Part shown: positions 11,361 through 23,200 of the stretch, piece by piece
How the letters are laid out: each line of letters starts with the position of its first letter
Numbering within the stretch: the first letter of the stretch is position 1
DNA from: Ciona savignyi
Lineage: Eukaryota > Chordata > Ascidiacea > Phlebobranchia > Cionidae
DNA length: 64,000 nt
Reading direction: 5' to 3'
Assembly (NCBI GenBank): GCA_000149265.1
Contig: CH002629.1
Coordinates: 240,027-304,026, forward strand
Notes under the pieces: model-generated
The model's input: only the letters and a program-made list of their open reading frames with translations
What the model was told of the DNA's origin: nothing
Databases searched by the model: none
Translations under genes and position numbers: made by a program

Positions 11361-11615
11361 AATAGCTTGGTGGGTTAGTCGCCTTTTAGTCGAAGGTTGC
11401 AGTTAGTCAGTTGTATTTTTAGACATGGCAGTTAACAGACACTACCTGAAACCAGTGAATTAATAAGTTTTATTAAAACTAAAGGAACATCTCAATCATA
11501 TATACAACACATTGTAACAGCTGCGATGACCCGACGCTGGACACAAGGTTAACTGACGATTTCCCGTGTGGTAACAACCCTTGCGTTTTCCTTCCATGAT
11601 AAACGTAAATATCAA
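11361..11615 (+). mobile_element. SINE family A copy at the left edge of the tandem duplication
   Basis: Starts with the tRNA-like head (GCTTGGTGGGTTAGT, weak B box) and ends at GATAAACGTAAATATCAAG. Its 3' half is repeated at 19751-19880 as the left edge of the second unit, so the duplication breakpoint lies inside this SINE near 11485. Confidence 0.7.
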
Positions 11616-11947
11616 GTAATGTTTTGTTTATTTTGGGTGCGTGCAAAATACCGCAGTCTAGTTACAATTATTTATCCACCACGAGATAGGACCAACCATT
11701 TTTTTGTTAATTCATAGAAATAAGAATTACGGAATGCCGACCCATTTAGGTCTATATTACAAAGTCGGAAATGATCGCCTTGTAACAGTGTTACAGATTG
11801 ATTGAAAAAATAAAAAGTTAAACAAAAATGCTAAAAACAACGTTGCATATGCCACACTAAAGCTGTAATCGGAATTCATTTGTATATGCACTATATGCCA
11901 ACAATTTTGTTGAAAGGGGTAATTATTCAGAAAAATAAATGTTGAAT

Positions 11948-14900
11948 TTAGAGTAAACTATGGTCATCGCTGATTTTATTTTCTTCTTCGGCTTGAGACG
12001 CTGAACGAACGCTGTGAAGCATTTTGAGACAAACGCACACTGATAAGAAGGCTGATGCGCTGCCTACGTAGAACACCAGGGTTAAATCTCCTGTCACGTC
12101 AACGAATTTACCTGAAAGGTTTAATTAAATATTAAGTTTGGCGGCCACGTCTAAATATACCGGAAATAAATCATAATTTGATTTTAGAAGTGTTTTAACG
12201 TCTGTCATTTGCGCCGAAGCTATTGTAGTGTGTTGTGTGTGATTCACACGTTCCCTATTTTGGTAAAACCCAATAATCTACTGGGTTCAGGCATGTACAT
12301 TAAGTGCCTTGCTTAGGAGCACAACTGACTAGCAAGCGACCAGTTTCGAATATGCAACCCTTCGGCTAAAAGGCGACGCACTAACTGACCAAGCTAATCT
12401 GTCGAACGAATTTCCGCCGTTCTCTTTATATATTACGACCACGATTTTTATGCACACTGCACCCACACGAACAACCCATGAGGAAAATACAAAGCTAGAC
12501 AGTACGACTACAATTGAACAAGGCATCTCTTACTTACCTATCATTATCGTAGATAGCATGCCCAGTCCGTGAATGGGGATATTGCCGTATCCAAACGCCG
12601 CTGTGTATAGCTTAAGTCCGAACAAATCCACGATAAATATGGAATACAATCCATCCAGTCCCCCGGTACTCATGCCCAGCACAACACAACCCCCCATCAA
12701 TGCATAGTACGAGCGAAGATGGGGCAATACAAGGAAGATTAGGCTCGTACATAGCGTCACTGAAGCCTAAGAAAAGCATCATTTAATGGCCTTTCACATA
12801 TACAGTATTTTGTCAATGAATTTAAAAGCAAAACGATCGTGTGATCGATTGCTTAACGCAGAGGTTCTTAACCTCTTTTGTTTCGTTTAGGCTACCCCTT
12901 TCCGAATAAAAAAAGTATAATTTACCCCCATCTTCTTGGTTGCCCTTCGTCAAGAAAAGTAAAACAAATCTTTTCGTTTTTTTACCAGGGCACATATCAA
13001 AATATTTTTTTTAGAAAAACTACAGTAAACACACAAGAATGTAAACATTTTCTTTTAATACTAACTGACACACGATTTCAACAGTCAATCATTGAGACTT
13101 TTGTGCTTGTTTTCCACGAAATTTACCCCTTCAATCGGTAAACCCCAAGGGGTAAAATGTACCCCCAAGGGGTAAATTTACCCCTGGTTAAGAACCCCTG
13201 GCTTAACGCGATCGATACGTATAACGATTTTTAATAAAATGGTCTTAATGACGAACCAATCATGGGTTCAAAGCTTGGTCCTTTAAAAAAAACAGTTTAA
13301 AGTTTGACCATAGTCCTGTGTCACCCACTATTTGACATATTAATTGAGCTTTGACAGGTTAAACGAGTTAGGATTGTAGGACTATATAATCTGCCGTCCA
13401 GAACAATACATTTCCATGTGGGGGATTGGTCAGATGACTCGAATGCCTGATCAAAAGTCCTCCCGGGGAAGATTTCCCTTTTTCTAGGACAGGATATTAG
13501 TGTATAACCCCGTGAATGGGAATACGCAATGGGCGTTATCACACGGGAAATTATCACACCACCTCGCGCCTACCGTCGGGTTACCGGAGCTATTGCAGTG
13601 TGTTGTGTTACGTTCAATTAGTTTTATAAGAAGCCATCATTCCACACGGTTCTTTAACTAAAACTATATTAGTGGCTCTATCACACCACACTGCTATATA
13701 CATTCTAACTTGACTGCAAGCATGTAATAATCTACTGAATGCTATGTACACCACGGGAACTGAACGTGATAACCTCAATGGAACTTACACAGATGGTGAA
13801 GCGTTGTGTCTTCGTAGTTCGATCCATGAATACCCCGTAGATGCACCTTGATACCATCTCCCCACACATCAGCGCGGAGATGAGACTCGACGCCTTCATC
13901 TCGTCCAACCCGACTGTAGCAACACGAGTTAGTTGTCAGACAGAATAGCGTGGTAGGCTACCGCCTTGCCTTTCAACAGAAATGTTGCAGGTTCGAAACT
14001 TGTCGCTTGCTAAACGGTCGTGTCTTTGAACAAGGCACTTAACGGACATTGCCTGAACCCAGTAGTATGATGGATTTTATCGAACTTAAAGAAACGTCTT
14101 AATCATACACCACAAACACACTGCAATAGCTCCGGTATCCCAACGATGGCCGCGAGTGATATTGAACGCATAAATATTTGCCGTAACCATACAACTATTC
14201 ATCCACTATACTTTGGAGCAAGTACTTACTTGATTGTCCATATGGCACGAGATATATCAAACACGAACTTGACGCAATTGCAAAGAATACCCATGAGAAG
14301 GCATAGTAGTAGAACCGGGGATCGGTTAAGATATACAACTCCATTCTTTTGCACAACTTTTGAACACGTTTTTTGAAAGTATCCCCGGAAACATCGGAGG
14401 ACGATTCTGAAGTCCAAATCTTATCGTTGTCGTTCTCGCTATTCGGCGACTGGATCCAGTCCAAACCTTCCACGTCACATCCGGAGTCGTTTTCAGATTC
14501 AACGCTGTTTGAGTAACAAGACAATGTTAATCAAAAGGTTCAAAGTATTAAGCCTTAAGTCGGCTCCGACCGATTAGTTTAGTCGGTAATGCGTCGCTTT
14601 TCAGCCGAAGGGTTCCAGGTTCGAAACTGGTCCTTGGAAAAGGCACATAACATACATTGCCTGAACGCCGTGACTTAATGGTATTTACTAAATTGAAGGA
14701 AACGGCCCAATCATGCATAACGCACTGCAATAGCTTTGGTAACTCGATCTTGTACGGTAGGCGCGAGGTAATCTAGGCGGTAACACGTCCTTGCGTTTTC
14801 TCATTCACGAAAATAAACTTGAAGATCCTTTGATAAAGAAGTAATTGTCAATAATATTGATTAAATATCCGTTCCAACCAATCACCTGGCAACCGGACAT

Positions 14901-17900
14901 TCCTGTCAACAGCGTTTATGTAAAAAAAAAGTGTTTTTTTTTCAGAATCGAAAGGAACCCATAAACACCGTGGAGAAACCCATTAAAGAATAGTACCGTT
15001 AATTAAAGTTGTTATATAATATGATTAAATTACATGCGTGCATAACTGTGGGTTAAATGTAACCTACTGACATGTAGGATAGTAACAGAAGGAATTCGGA
15101 TAGTATAATTCACCACCTCTCGCCCACCATCCGATTACCAGAGCTATTGCAGTGCGTTGTGTATGATTCAAACGTTCCTTCAATTTGGTAGAACCCATAA
15201 ATTTGCTTGGTTCAGGCAATGTCCGTTAAGTCCCTTATTGCCCAAGTACACAGCCGACGAGTTTCAAGCGAAACCCTTATTTAAGGAATCCGGCCAAACT
15301 AAAAGTCCGTTAAGTGCAATCCTTTTACAGTTATATAAAAATAAAAAATACCTATTATGCCAGTTATAAGAATGGGAATAAACACCCAGTCACGTAAGAA
15401 TGGGAATAGAAACCCACTATTATGTCATATTCATACACATTTGTAGCAAGATTCGCCTTCTTGTTGTTGTTAGGGTCGAACGCGCCCGACAACTTGAAAT
15501 TTTCGAACGATTTGGTTTCCCGGCGGATTCGATTTCGTAGTTCTGGAGGGAAGTCTTCTGAGAGAATTAGCGGTCGCAAGAGGGCGCCAACCGCCGTGAT
15601 GTGGAAAAATATCCCGCTGATAAGCTGCGAAGTGAACAGTACGATTGTGTGGTTAGATGATTAACGCGACTGATACATATACCGACTCCTTTACAGAATA
15701 GTCTTAGTGGTAAGACCAACAAGGGTTCGAAACTTGGCTCGGTTAAAATAAGATGAGCTACAAAATAAACAGAACGATCGTGTGGCTGAATGGGCAACGC
15801 TACTGATAAATATAACGACTCCTGTACAGAATAGTCCTATAGTGGCGAGACCATCATAGGTTTGAAACATGGCTCGATAAAAATGAAAATTGTAAAAAAG
15901 ATTAACATATAATTCTATTTGAATAAGGTTATTGCGATAAGGTCTGGTAAGTCCTTTCGATTATTAGTGGTACGTGGAGCGTACAAATAAGATGTAAAAC
16001 ATACCTTAAATTTACAAATCGCGATGTGAATTTTTACGGTTTTTAATGATTTCTTGTTCACAAGCTTTTATTTCTGGGTTTGTTATTAAATGGAATGTTG
16101 CTTATGAATTGGTAGCGCCATTTATTCGACTAAACCAGGGGTGGGCAAATTCTATCGCGATGGCCAGATGTATACACATGAATACGTGTTGTAATCTAGA
16201 TCATTTTCAAAACTCGGCATATACGTTTAAGGCCCATTAAAAGGTTAAACCTACACAATGAAAGTTAAGGAGAGCTTCAAATAGACATACGCGGTATTTT
16301 GACGAGAAATTGCGGTAATTTAATCATATGTGAGTTATTACCAGTAAGGCGCCTCTCCAGCTGTAGCTGTCAATCATCAATTGGTAGGCGGGGCAATAAA
16401 CGAATGCTCCCATTGTAAATCCTCCGCATAACATTTGAGTCGCAAGATTCCGACGGTGGGCAAAGTACCGTGTTATTGCCGTGTAGAGACTGATTACAAT
16501 CTGCCCCATGCACAAGCCTTGAAACAAAAGGTGTTTTCTAATGAGAAACATAAAGGTGGCATCTCACACACGCTTGTGTTTGTTTATAAATTGAAGATTG
16601 AACCTATTGTATGGTCGTGTGGCTGAATGACTGTTTCACGCGACCGATACATTACAGATATTAATATAAAAAAGCGGTCTTGGTGACGAGCCCATCATGG
16701 GCTCAAAACTCCGCCAGCTAAAACATGTAAAAGAAAAAACTTTCGCAGCAGCAGGTTAGTTAAAGCGCAGAATATTATTCATGTACTGTTTGCAATATGA
16801 AAAAAGGTTGAAAGGTTGTGAGGCAGAATGGTACTCGACCGACACATATACCGATTTCTATGTAAAACAGTCTTTGTGTCAAACCTATCATGGTTCATAA
16901 TTAAGATGGCGTATAACCAATAAATACCTATGCGCGGCAGGATGTGACAAGTGGTACCCTCCCTTATAGTCATTGTTTTTAAACGAGTGTTTTGCTGAGT
17001 AACAATGGTGGTGATTTCACAATGTTTGTTTGGTTGAAAGCAACATGTGCTAGGCCGGGCGCTGGTGTTCTTCTTTAGCTGTAACATTTTGTTATAGTGG
17101 ATCAGTGCTTTTTGAAATAAAGGTGTTGATTGTGCAACTGCTAGCTGTTTTGTTGGGAAAAAGTTGCCGCTGTACAAAGGGATATGGGCTTACAAGTTTC
17201 AAGTAAAAGTTTGAAGGCTTTAAGGGTTGCAGATCCAAGGTTCAATTTTAAGTTGTGAAATCCAGGACTTTTTATGTCAGGATTGTGAGTGACAGCTGGT
17301 TTTGTGAGGTCAGTTTGCATTGGAGAGATAGGGAGAATAATTGGTTGAACGCCTCCTTAAATGTGCCGAAAAAAACAAGAAAAAACCTTGCTTTTTAACA
17401 TATGTATACATGGTAATAAGTTTTAAAATACATGGTAATAAGACCGTTTTACATAAAAATCGGTACTTGAATGGGTTACGTTCGATCAGACAACCATTAA
17501 ATAATCAATATTTTCAATCGAACTTTTGTGTGTCATACACAACACACTGCAATAGCTTCTGTAAACAAACGGTGGCACGAGATGGTCTGGCAATTACCCA
17601 TGGTTTTCCCATTCACGAGATATATAATGTTTTTCCCATTCACGCCGATAAACATGAATAGGCTATATATGGACAACAACATTTAAAAACTACAAATGTC
17701 TATCTAGCGATTGCTGAGCTAAGCAGTTTACAGTTTATGCAATTATCGACACTTTAATGTCAACGTACGGGTTTATCAAACAGGTGTTATGACATAACTA
17801 TGTTGTTTATCAGCACCCCTTACCAGGAATAAACCCAGCTAGAAGTTGCACTTGCCACAACTGTGGGACAAGCGAGGCACTGGCAGTGCAAACTGTCATG

Positions 17901-18433
17901 ACAATACCTGCAGCCATCGTCACACTTCGAAAGCCAAATCGATTCAAAATGGTTGCAGCAAATGGACCTGTCAGGATAAAGAGTTTTATTATGTAACTCA
18001 TAGCTAAAATGTCTAAACTCGCGACAAAGTAAACAATCCACTAGCTGAGTTGAATCAATATTTCGCGTTTAAAACATGTCTAATGAAGCCATGCTTTGAC
18101 AAGCTGTGCTTTCATATTACAACATATATATAGCATTTTGCATTACACAATTATCATACACGCTCTATATACTGAATAAATGGCATACTTACAAGATATT
18201 CCATACCCAGCCTGAAAAGCGCCATTCATCCATGCCACACTGGCAAAGTCAACCTCATATTCACGCATAAGTGACCCGTAAAACACGGAATAACATCTTG
18301 AGATCGCAGCGAAGTTAGCACCCGCAATGATAGAACCAAATACGATCACCCACCCCCAACCACCATCCGGTGGGGTTTGGATTTGGTCCAACTGACTTTT
18401 TCTCCTGTTGAGCTTTGCCTCAGTCCAAGGCAT
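11948..18433 (-). CDS. Monocarboxylate transporter-like protein (SLC16 family), copy 1
   Basis: Predicted 12-helix plasma-membrane carrier of the major facilitator superfamily; the real substrate cannot be read from sequence. Eight coding exons: 18433-18193, 17967-17824, 16517-16342, 15624-15437, 14504-14230, 13913-13789, 12766-12538, 12111-11948. All have GT-AG borders and matching phases, giving 513 residues (family ~450-510). The N-terminus has the MCT signature PPDGGWGWVIV in helix 1. YFAHRRNLA in helix 4-5 matches the second conserved MCT block. A long acidic Ser/Asn-rich loop (about residues 250-310) separates the two six-helix halves, and SRCIYGVFMD holds the helix 8 Arg. HGLGMLSTIMIGKFVDVTG matches helix 10-11. 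The start is the ATG of MPWTEAKLNR, because sequence upstream differs between the copies. Both copies look functional. The exon 4 end (GTATGA donor) is the least certain junction, chosen for phase. Confidence 0.9.
12128..12205 (-). repeat. CGGCCGCCAA repeat family, reverse copy
   Basis: The reverse complement holds the GTTAAAACAC and GTGGCCGCCAAACTTA blocks of the family seen at 9960 and 60945. It sits in the last intron of transporter copy 1. Confidence 0.5.
12211..12405 (-). mobile_element. SINE family A copy
   Basis: Reverse orientation in the intron between transporter exons 7 and 8. It has the CAATAGCTTCGG-like block, TGAACCCAGTAG, and the tRNA-like head at the right end. The orthologous place in unit 2 (20625-20840) also carries it. 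Confidence 0.75.
12833..13290 (+). mobile_element. SINE family B copy split by an hAT element
   Basis: Head at 12833-12858 and remainder at 13201-13290, ending in an A-rich tail. Absent from the matching intron of unit 2, where the flanks join directly, so it inserted after the duplication or was lost from unit 2. Confidence 0.75.
12859..13200. mobile_element. Non-autonomous hAT element, 342 bp
   Basis: Termini read CAGAGGTTCTTAACC and, reversed, CAGGGGTTCTTAACC. A perfect 8-bp target duplication, GCTTAACG, flanks it (12851-12858 and 13201-13208). It lies inside SINE B and is absent from unit 2. The right end carries short CCCCAAGGGGTAAA-like repeats. Confidence 0.93.
13500..13609 (-). mobile_element. 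SINE family A, 3' fragment
   Basis: Holds the reversed tail (CCCCGTGAATGGGAATACG) and the GGTTACCGGAGCTATTGCAG block. Present in both duplication units (second copy at 21424-21535). Confidence 0.65.
13948..14163 (+). mobile_element. SINE family A copy
   Basis: Forward copy with B box GGTTCGAAAC, CACTTAACGGACATTGCC and CAATAGCTCCGG blocks, truncated in the tail. It lies in transporter intron 5 of both units (second copy at 21873-22085). Confidence 0.8.
14570..14825 (+). mobile_element. SINE family A copy
   Basis: Forward copy with a clear B box (GGTTCGAAACTGG) and complete tail. Its partner in unit 2 (from 22490) is truncated at a deletion that joins it directly to a reverse SINE A. Confidence 0.78.
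15111..15262 (-). mobile_element. SINE family A partial copy
   Basis: Reverse copy from the tail side to the CACTTAACGGACATT region. The tRNA head is lost. Confidence 0.68.
15645..15880 (+). mobile_element. Two SINE family B copies in tandem
   Basis: Copies at about 15645-15755 and 15772-15880, each with GTGTGGYTGAATGG-like head, CGACTCCTGTACAGAATAGTCCTA and a box-B-like block. They sit next to the exon 4 acceptor of transporter copy 1. Unit 2 has three such copies in the same place. Confidence 0.78.
15912..15927 (+). other. Exact 16-nt match to the Ciona spliced leader
   Basis: ATTCTATTTGAATAAG is the published Ciona trans-spliced leader, as I recall it. It lies in an intron of transporter copy 1, antisense to that gene, just past the A-rich tail of a SINE B. 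The next bases are GTTATTGCG. A GT follows, but not a strong donor, and I see no clear Sm site, so an active SL RNA gene is unlikely. More likely it is an SL-derived retro-fragment or an SL pseudogene. It is also present at 23553-23568. Confidence 0.5.
16614..16722 (+). mobile_element. SINE family B copy
   Basis: Full-length forward copy (GGTCGTGTGGCTGAATGAC through GAGCCCATCATGGGCTC) in transporter intron 2; present in unit 2 at 24255-24363. A more decayed copy follows at 16808-16915. Confidence 0.8.
17524..17665 (+). mobile_element. SINE family A, 3' half
   Basis: Forward fragment from CATACACAACACACTGCAAT to GATAAACATGAATAGG in transporter intron 2. The tail block TTTTCCCATTCACG occurs twice. 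Shared with unit 2. Confidence 0.72.
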
Positions 18434-18540
18434 ATTACTTTTTTTATACTGTTCTAAGGTATATTTGTATACTGTTCTTAGGTACACTATACTCACTGTT
18501 GAGATAAATACATAATTCTTTTATACACTAATACACAAAC

Positions 18541-19519
18541 TGGGGCAAATTATGCTTTTAAGCAGCAAAGCAAGACTATACCGCAGCCTGGCGTGACTTG
18601 GCCTGCAAACATTCGATCCAACTTTAGCCAGCCTTCTGACGCACAATACCACTTAACTTTATTTGTTTAAAACAATTACTGCCGACGAACTGAGCGCGAG
18701 AACTAGCACGCCGCGGAGTTCAAGCTACATGTGGTGTGGAGCTGTATCCAATGTTTTTAAGTGTGCTAGCTGACATGGTTTGCTTGTTGGTTCAAAGTCC
18801 TTGACAATATGTGTCGATGACAGGCGTTACGCTTCGCAAAACACTAACATAAGCTATCGTTCGACAATTACTATCTAAAACGTTCTACAGTAATAGACTA
18901 TATTCATACTGATAATTGTTAGTTAAGTAAACAGTGCCTAGGAAAGCACATAGAAAATCAAAGCTGGATTAAGTTAGATGTGGTTTGAAATGAACATATT
19001 CTAGCTCGCTACAAACTGTCTATGAACAAAGCGTCGCCTTTGAGAATAAAAAAATCAATAAAATAATACGTCGATACCCAGCGTGCACTGCATTTTGTAT
19101 GGCGGTTCTAAACTATATTTCAAAGCCACTGAAATGAGTGTTATCTTATGATCATTATGTTACACGATAACTAATATTGGTTATTAAACAAATAATTTAC
19201 AATATTATGGGTTGTATATTGTCTTCGCAAATTTGAAGGTTTTTTCAAAGTTTTTACTTTTTTACATTTCGAGCGGTTTTTATGTCAATATTTAACCTTT
19301 TTAACCTTAAAAAGAATTCATTACCCTTTAAACATAGAATACCACCTTATCCTACTAATTTTTATAATCTGCGCTATAACTAACCTGCTGCTGCGAATTG
19401 AAAAGTCATATTGTTCCTTCGTACAATTCAAACACCTATACATTACTCTTATTTTCGAATCGGTTATATTACGTTTTTTTAAATAAAATTTATAATATTC
19501 TATTACACTTGGTGAACCC
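18541..19519. other. 5' flank of transporter copy 1
   Basis: No coding segment recognised. This roughly 1 kb is duplicated, with small changes, upstream of copy 2 (26170-27157), so the copies probably share promoter sequence. No clear TATA box could be fixed. Confidence 0.5.
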
Positions 19520-19750
19520 ACAGACGGGTTACCAGAGCTATTGCAGTGTATTGTGTATGAATTACACGATTATTTTAATTTAGTAGAACCAATTAATACG
19601 CTGGGTTCAGGCAATTTCAGTTAGGGGGACTTCCCAAGGATACAACCGACTAGCTTAGGGTTGCCATACCGTCCTGAAAGGTTTGAAGGACTGTTACTGG
19701 GTCGTTACTTGCCAGGGTTGGCTACAGTTTATTTCTGATTGTTATTCGAT
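19520..19750 (-). mobile_element. SINE family A fragment at the junction of the duplication units
   Basis: A reverse fragment (19520-19660) starts exactly where the right end of unit 1 stops resembling unit 2. Together with the forward SINE at 19751, both breakpoints fall in SINE A sequence. Confidence 0.6.
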
Positions 19751-20209
19751 GAAACATCTCAATCATATACAACACATTGTAAACGCTTCGGTGACCTGAC
19801 GGTGGGCACAAGGTAATCTGACGATTGCCCGTGTGATAACAACCCTTGCGTTTCCCTTCATGATAAACGTAAATATCAAGTGATGTTTTGTTTATTTCGG
19901 GTGCGTGCAAAATACCGCAGTCTGGTTACAATTATTTTTCCACCACGAAATAGGACCAACATTTTTTTGTTAATTCATAGAAATAAGAATTACGGAATGC
20001 CGACCCTTTTGGGTCTATATTACAAAGTCGGAAATGATCGCCTTGTAACAGTGTTACAGATTGATTGGAAAAATAAAAAAGTTAAAAAAATGCTAAAAAC
20101 AACGCTGCATATGCTACATTTAAGCTGTAATCGGAATTCATTTGTATATGCACTATATGCCAACGATTATGTTGAAAGGGGTGATTAATCGAAAAAATAA
20201 ATGTTGAAT

Positions 20210-23200
20210 TTAGAGTAAACTATGGTCATCGCTGATTTTATTTTCTTCTTCGGCTTGAGACGCTGAACGAACGCTTTGAAGCATCTTGAGACAAACGCAC
20301 ACTGATAAGAAGGCTGATGCGCTGCCTACGTAGAACACCAGGGTTAAATCTCCTGTTACGTCAACGAATTTACCTGAAAGATTTGATTACTTATTAGTTT
20401 GGTGGCCACGTCTAAATATACCGAAAATAGATAATATTTGGATTTTAGACGTGTTTTAACGTCTGTCATTTGCCGTTATTTCCCGTTTTCCAAATTTTTA
20501 TTAAAGGAGTGTTTTCATAGTGGAACAAAAATTTAAATAAACTTGTACCGATTGGCTTGGTGGTTAGTGCGTTGCTTGTTAAACGAAGAGCTGTAGGTTC
20601 AAACCTTGGCATTTAATAAGTATTTGTCCGATTATCACATGCCAACCTACGGTTTACCGAAGCTGTTGCAGTGTGTTGTGTATAATTCACACGTTCCCTT
20701 ATTTTGGTAAAACCTATTAATTCACTGGGTTTATCCATTAAGTGCCTTGCTTAAGAACACAACCGACAGGCAAGCGACCATTTTTGAATCTACAACCCTT
20801 GGGCTTAAAGGCGACGCAGTAACTCACCAAACTAATCTGTCGAACGATTTTACGGCGTTCTCCTTTATATATCACGACCACGTCTTGTGTGCACACTGTA
20901 CCCACATAAACAACGCAAGGGAAAAAACAAAGCTAGACAGTACGACCACAATTGAACAAGTCCATCTCTCACTTACCTATCATTATTGTAGATAGCATGC
21001 CCAGTCCGTGAATGGGGATATTGCTGTAACCAAACGCCGCTGTGTATAGCTTAAGTCCGAACAAATCCACGATAAATATGGAATACAATCCATCCAGCCC
21101 CCCGGTACTCATGCCCAGCACAACACAACCCCCCATCAATGCATAGTACGAGCGAAGATGGGGCAATACAAGGAAGATTAGGCTCGTACATAGCGTCACT
21201 GAAGCCTGAGGAAAGCACCATTTAATGGCCTATCACACATATTTTGTCAATGAATTCAAAGCAATTTAAGTTTCGACAGATTAAACGAGCTAAGATTGTA
21301 TGACTATAAGATCTGCCGTCCAGAGCAATGTATTCTCTTTTGGGGGATTGATCGGATGACGCGACTGTTTGATCAAAAGGCCTCCCGGGGAAGATTTCCC
21401 TTTTTCTAGGACAGGATATTAGTGTATAACTCCGTGAATGGGAATACGCAATGGGCGTTATCACACGGGAAATTATCACACCACCTCGCGCCTACCGTCG
21501 GGTTACCGAAGCTATTGCAGTGTGTTGTGTTACGTTCAATTAGTTTTATAAGAAGCCATCATTCCACACGGTTCTTTAACCAAAACTATATTAGTGGCTC
21601 TATCACACCACACTGCTATATACATTCTAACTTGACTGCAAGCATGTAATAATCCACTTAATGCGATGTACACCACGGGAACTGAACGTGATAACCCCAT
21701 TCGAACTTACACAGATGGTGAAGCGTTGTGTCTTCGTAGTTCGATCCATGAATACCCCGTAGATGCACCTTGATACCATCTCCCCACACATTAGCGCGGA
21801 GATGAGACTCGACGCCTTCATCTCGTCCAACCCGACTGTAGCAACACGAGTTAGTTGTCAGACAGAATAGCGTGGTAGGCTACCGCCTTGCCTTTCAACA
21901 GAAAGGTTGCAGGTTCGAAACTTGTCGCTTGCTAAACGGCCGTGTCTTTGAACAAGGCACTTAACGGACATTGCCTGAACCCAGTAGTATGATGGATTTT
22001 ATCGAACTTAAAGAAAAGTCTTAATCATACACCACAAACACACTGCAATAGCTCCGGTATCCCAACGATGGCCGCGAGTGATATTGAACGCATAAATATT
22101 GGCCGTAACCATACAACTATTCATCCACTATACTTTGGAGCAAGTACTTACTTGATTGTCCATATGGCACGAGATATATCAAACACGAACTTGACGCAAT
22201 TGCAAAGAATACCCATGAGAAGGCATAGTAGTAGAACCGGGGATCGGTTAAGATATACAACTCCATTCTTTTGCACAACTTTTGAACACGTTTTTTGAAA
22301 GTATCCCCGGAAACATCGGAGGACGATTCTGAAGTCCAAATCTTATCATTGTCGTTCTCGCTATTCGGCGACTGGCTCCAGTCCAAACCTTCCACGTCAC
22401 ATCCGGAGTCGTTTTCAGATTCAACGCTGTTTGAGTAACAAGACAATGTTAATCAAAAGGTTCAAAGCATTAAGCCTTAAGTCGGCTCCGACAGATTAGT
22501 TTAGTCGGTAATGCGTCGCTTTTCAGCCGAAGGGCTGCAGGTCCGAAATTGGCACCTTGGCAAGGCAAGTAACGGACATTGCATGAACCCAGTGCATTAA
22601 TGGGTTCTACCTAATTTAAGGAACGGCTCAGTCAAGCACCACTCGATTACCAGGGCTATTGCGGTGTGTTGTGTATGTTTGAGATGTTTTGTTAATTTGG
22701 TAGAACCCATTTTTTCACTGTTGGGTTCAGGCATTGTCCGTTAAGTGCCTTGCCCAAGTACACAACCGACGAGTTTTAAGCCCTTACTCAGTCTTTTCGG
22801 CCAAACTAAATGTCCGTTAAGTGCAATCCTTTTACAGTTATATAAAAATTAAAATACCTATTATGCCAGTTATAAGAATGGGAATAAACAGCCAGTCACG
22901 TAAGACTGGGAATAGAAACCCACTATTATGTCATATTCATACACATTTGTAGCAAGATTCGCCTTCTTGTTGTTGTTAGGGTCGAACGCGCCCGACAACT
23001 TGAAATTTTCGAACGATTTGGTTTCCCGGCGGATTCGATTTCGTAGTTCTGGAGGGAAGTCTTCTGAGAGAATTAGCGGTCGCAAGAGGGCGCCAACTGC
23101 CGTGATGTGGAAAAATATCCCGCTGATAAGCTGCGAAATAGTACGGTTGTGTGGCCGAATGGTTAAGGCGACCGATACATATACCGATCACTAAACAAAA

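Larger units (their letters stand above)
11485..19519. repeat. Tandem segmental duplication, unit 1 (~8.0 kb)
   Basis: Carries a complete SLC16-like gene plus about 1 kb upstream. Exons, introns and old SINEs are collinear and nearly identical to unit 2 (19751-27157). Unit 1 alone holds a SINE B with an hAT element (12833-13290) and extra sequence between 14826 and 15110. Unit 2 alone has one more SINE B at 23143. Confidence 0.93.

Noticed and set aside
14146-14376. Plus-strand open frames repeated at 14146 and 22068
   Set aside because: They are antisense shadows of transporter exon 5, repeated because of the tandem duplication.
16137-16340. CAGGGGTGGGCAAAT, an hAT-like terminus in transporter intron 3
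   Set aside because: No matching inverted end or target duplication could be found, so the element cannot be delimited.
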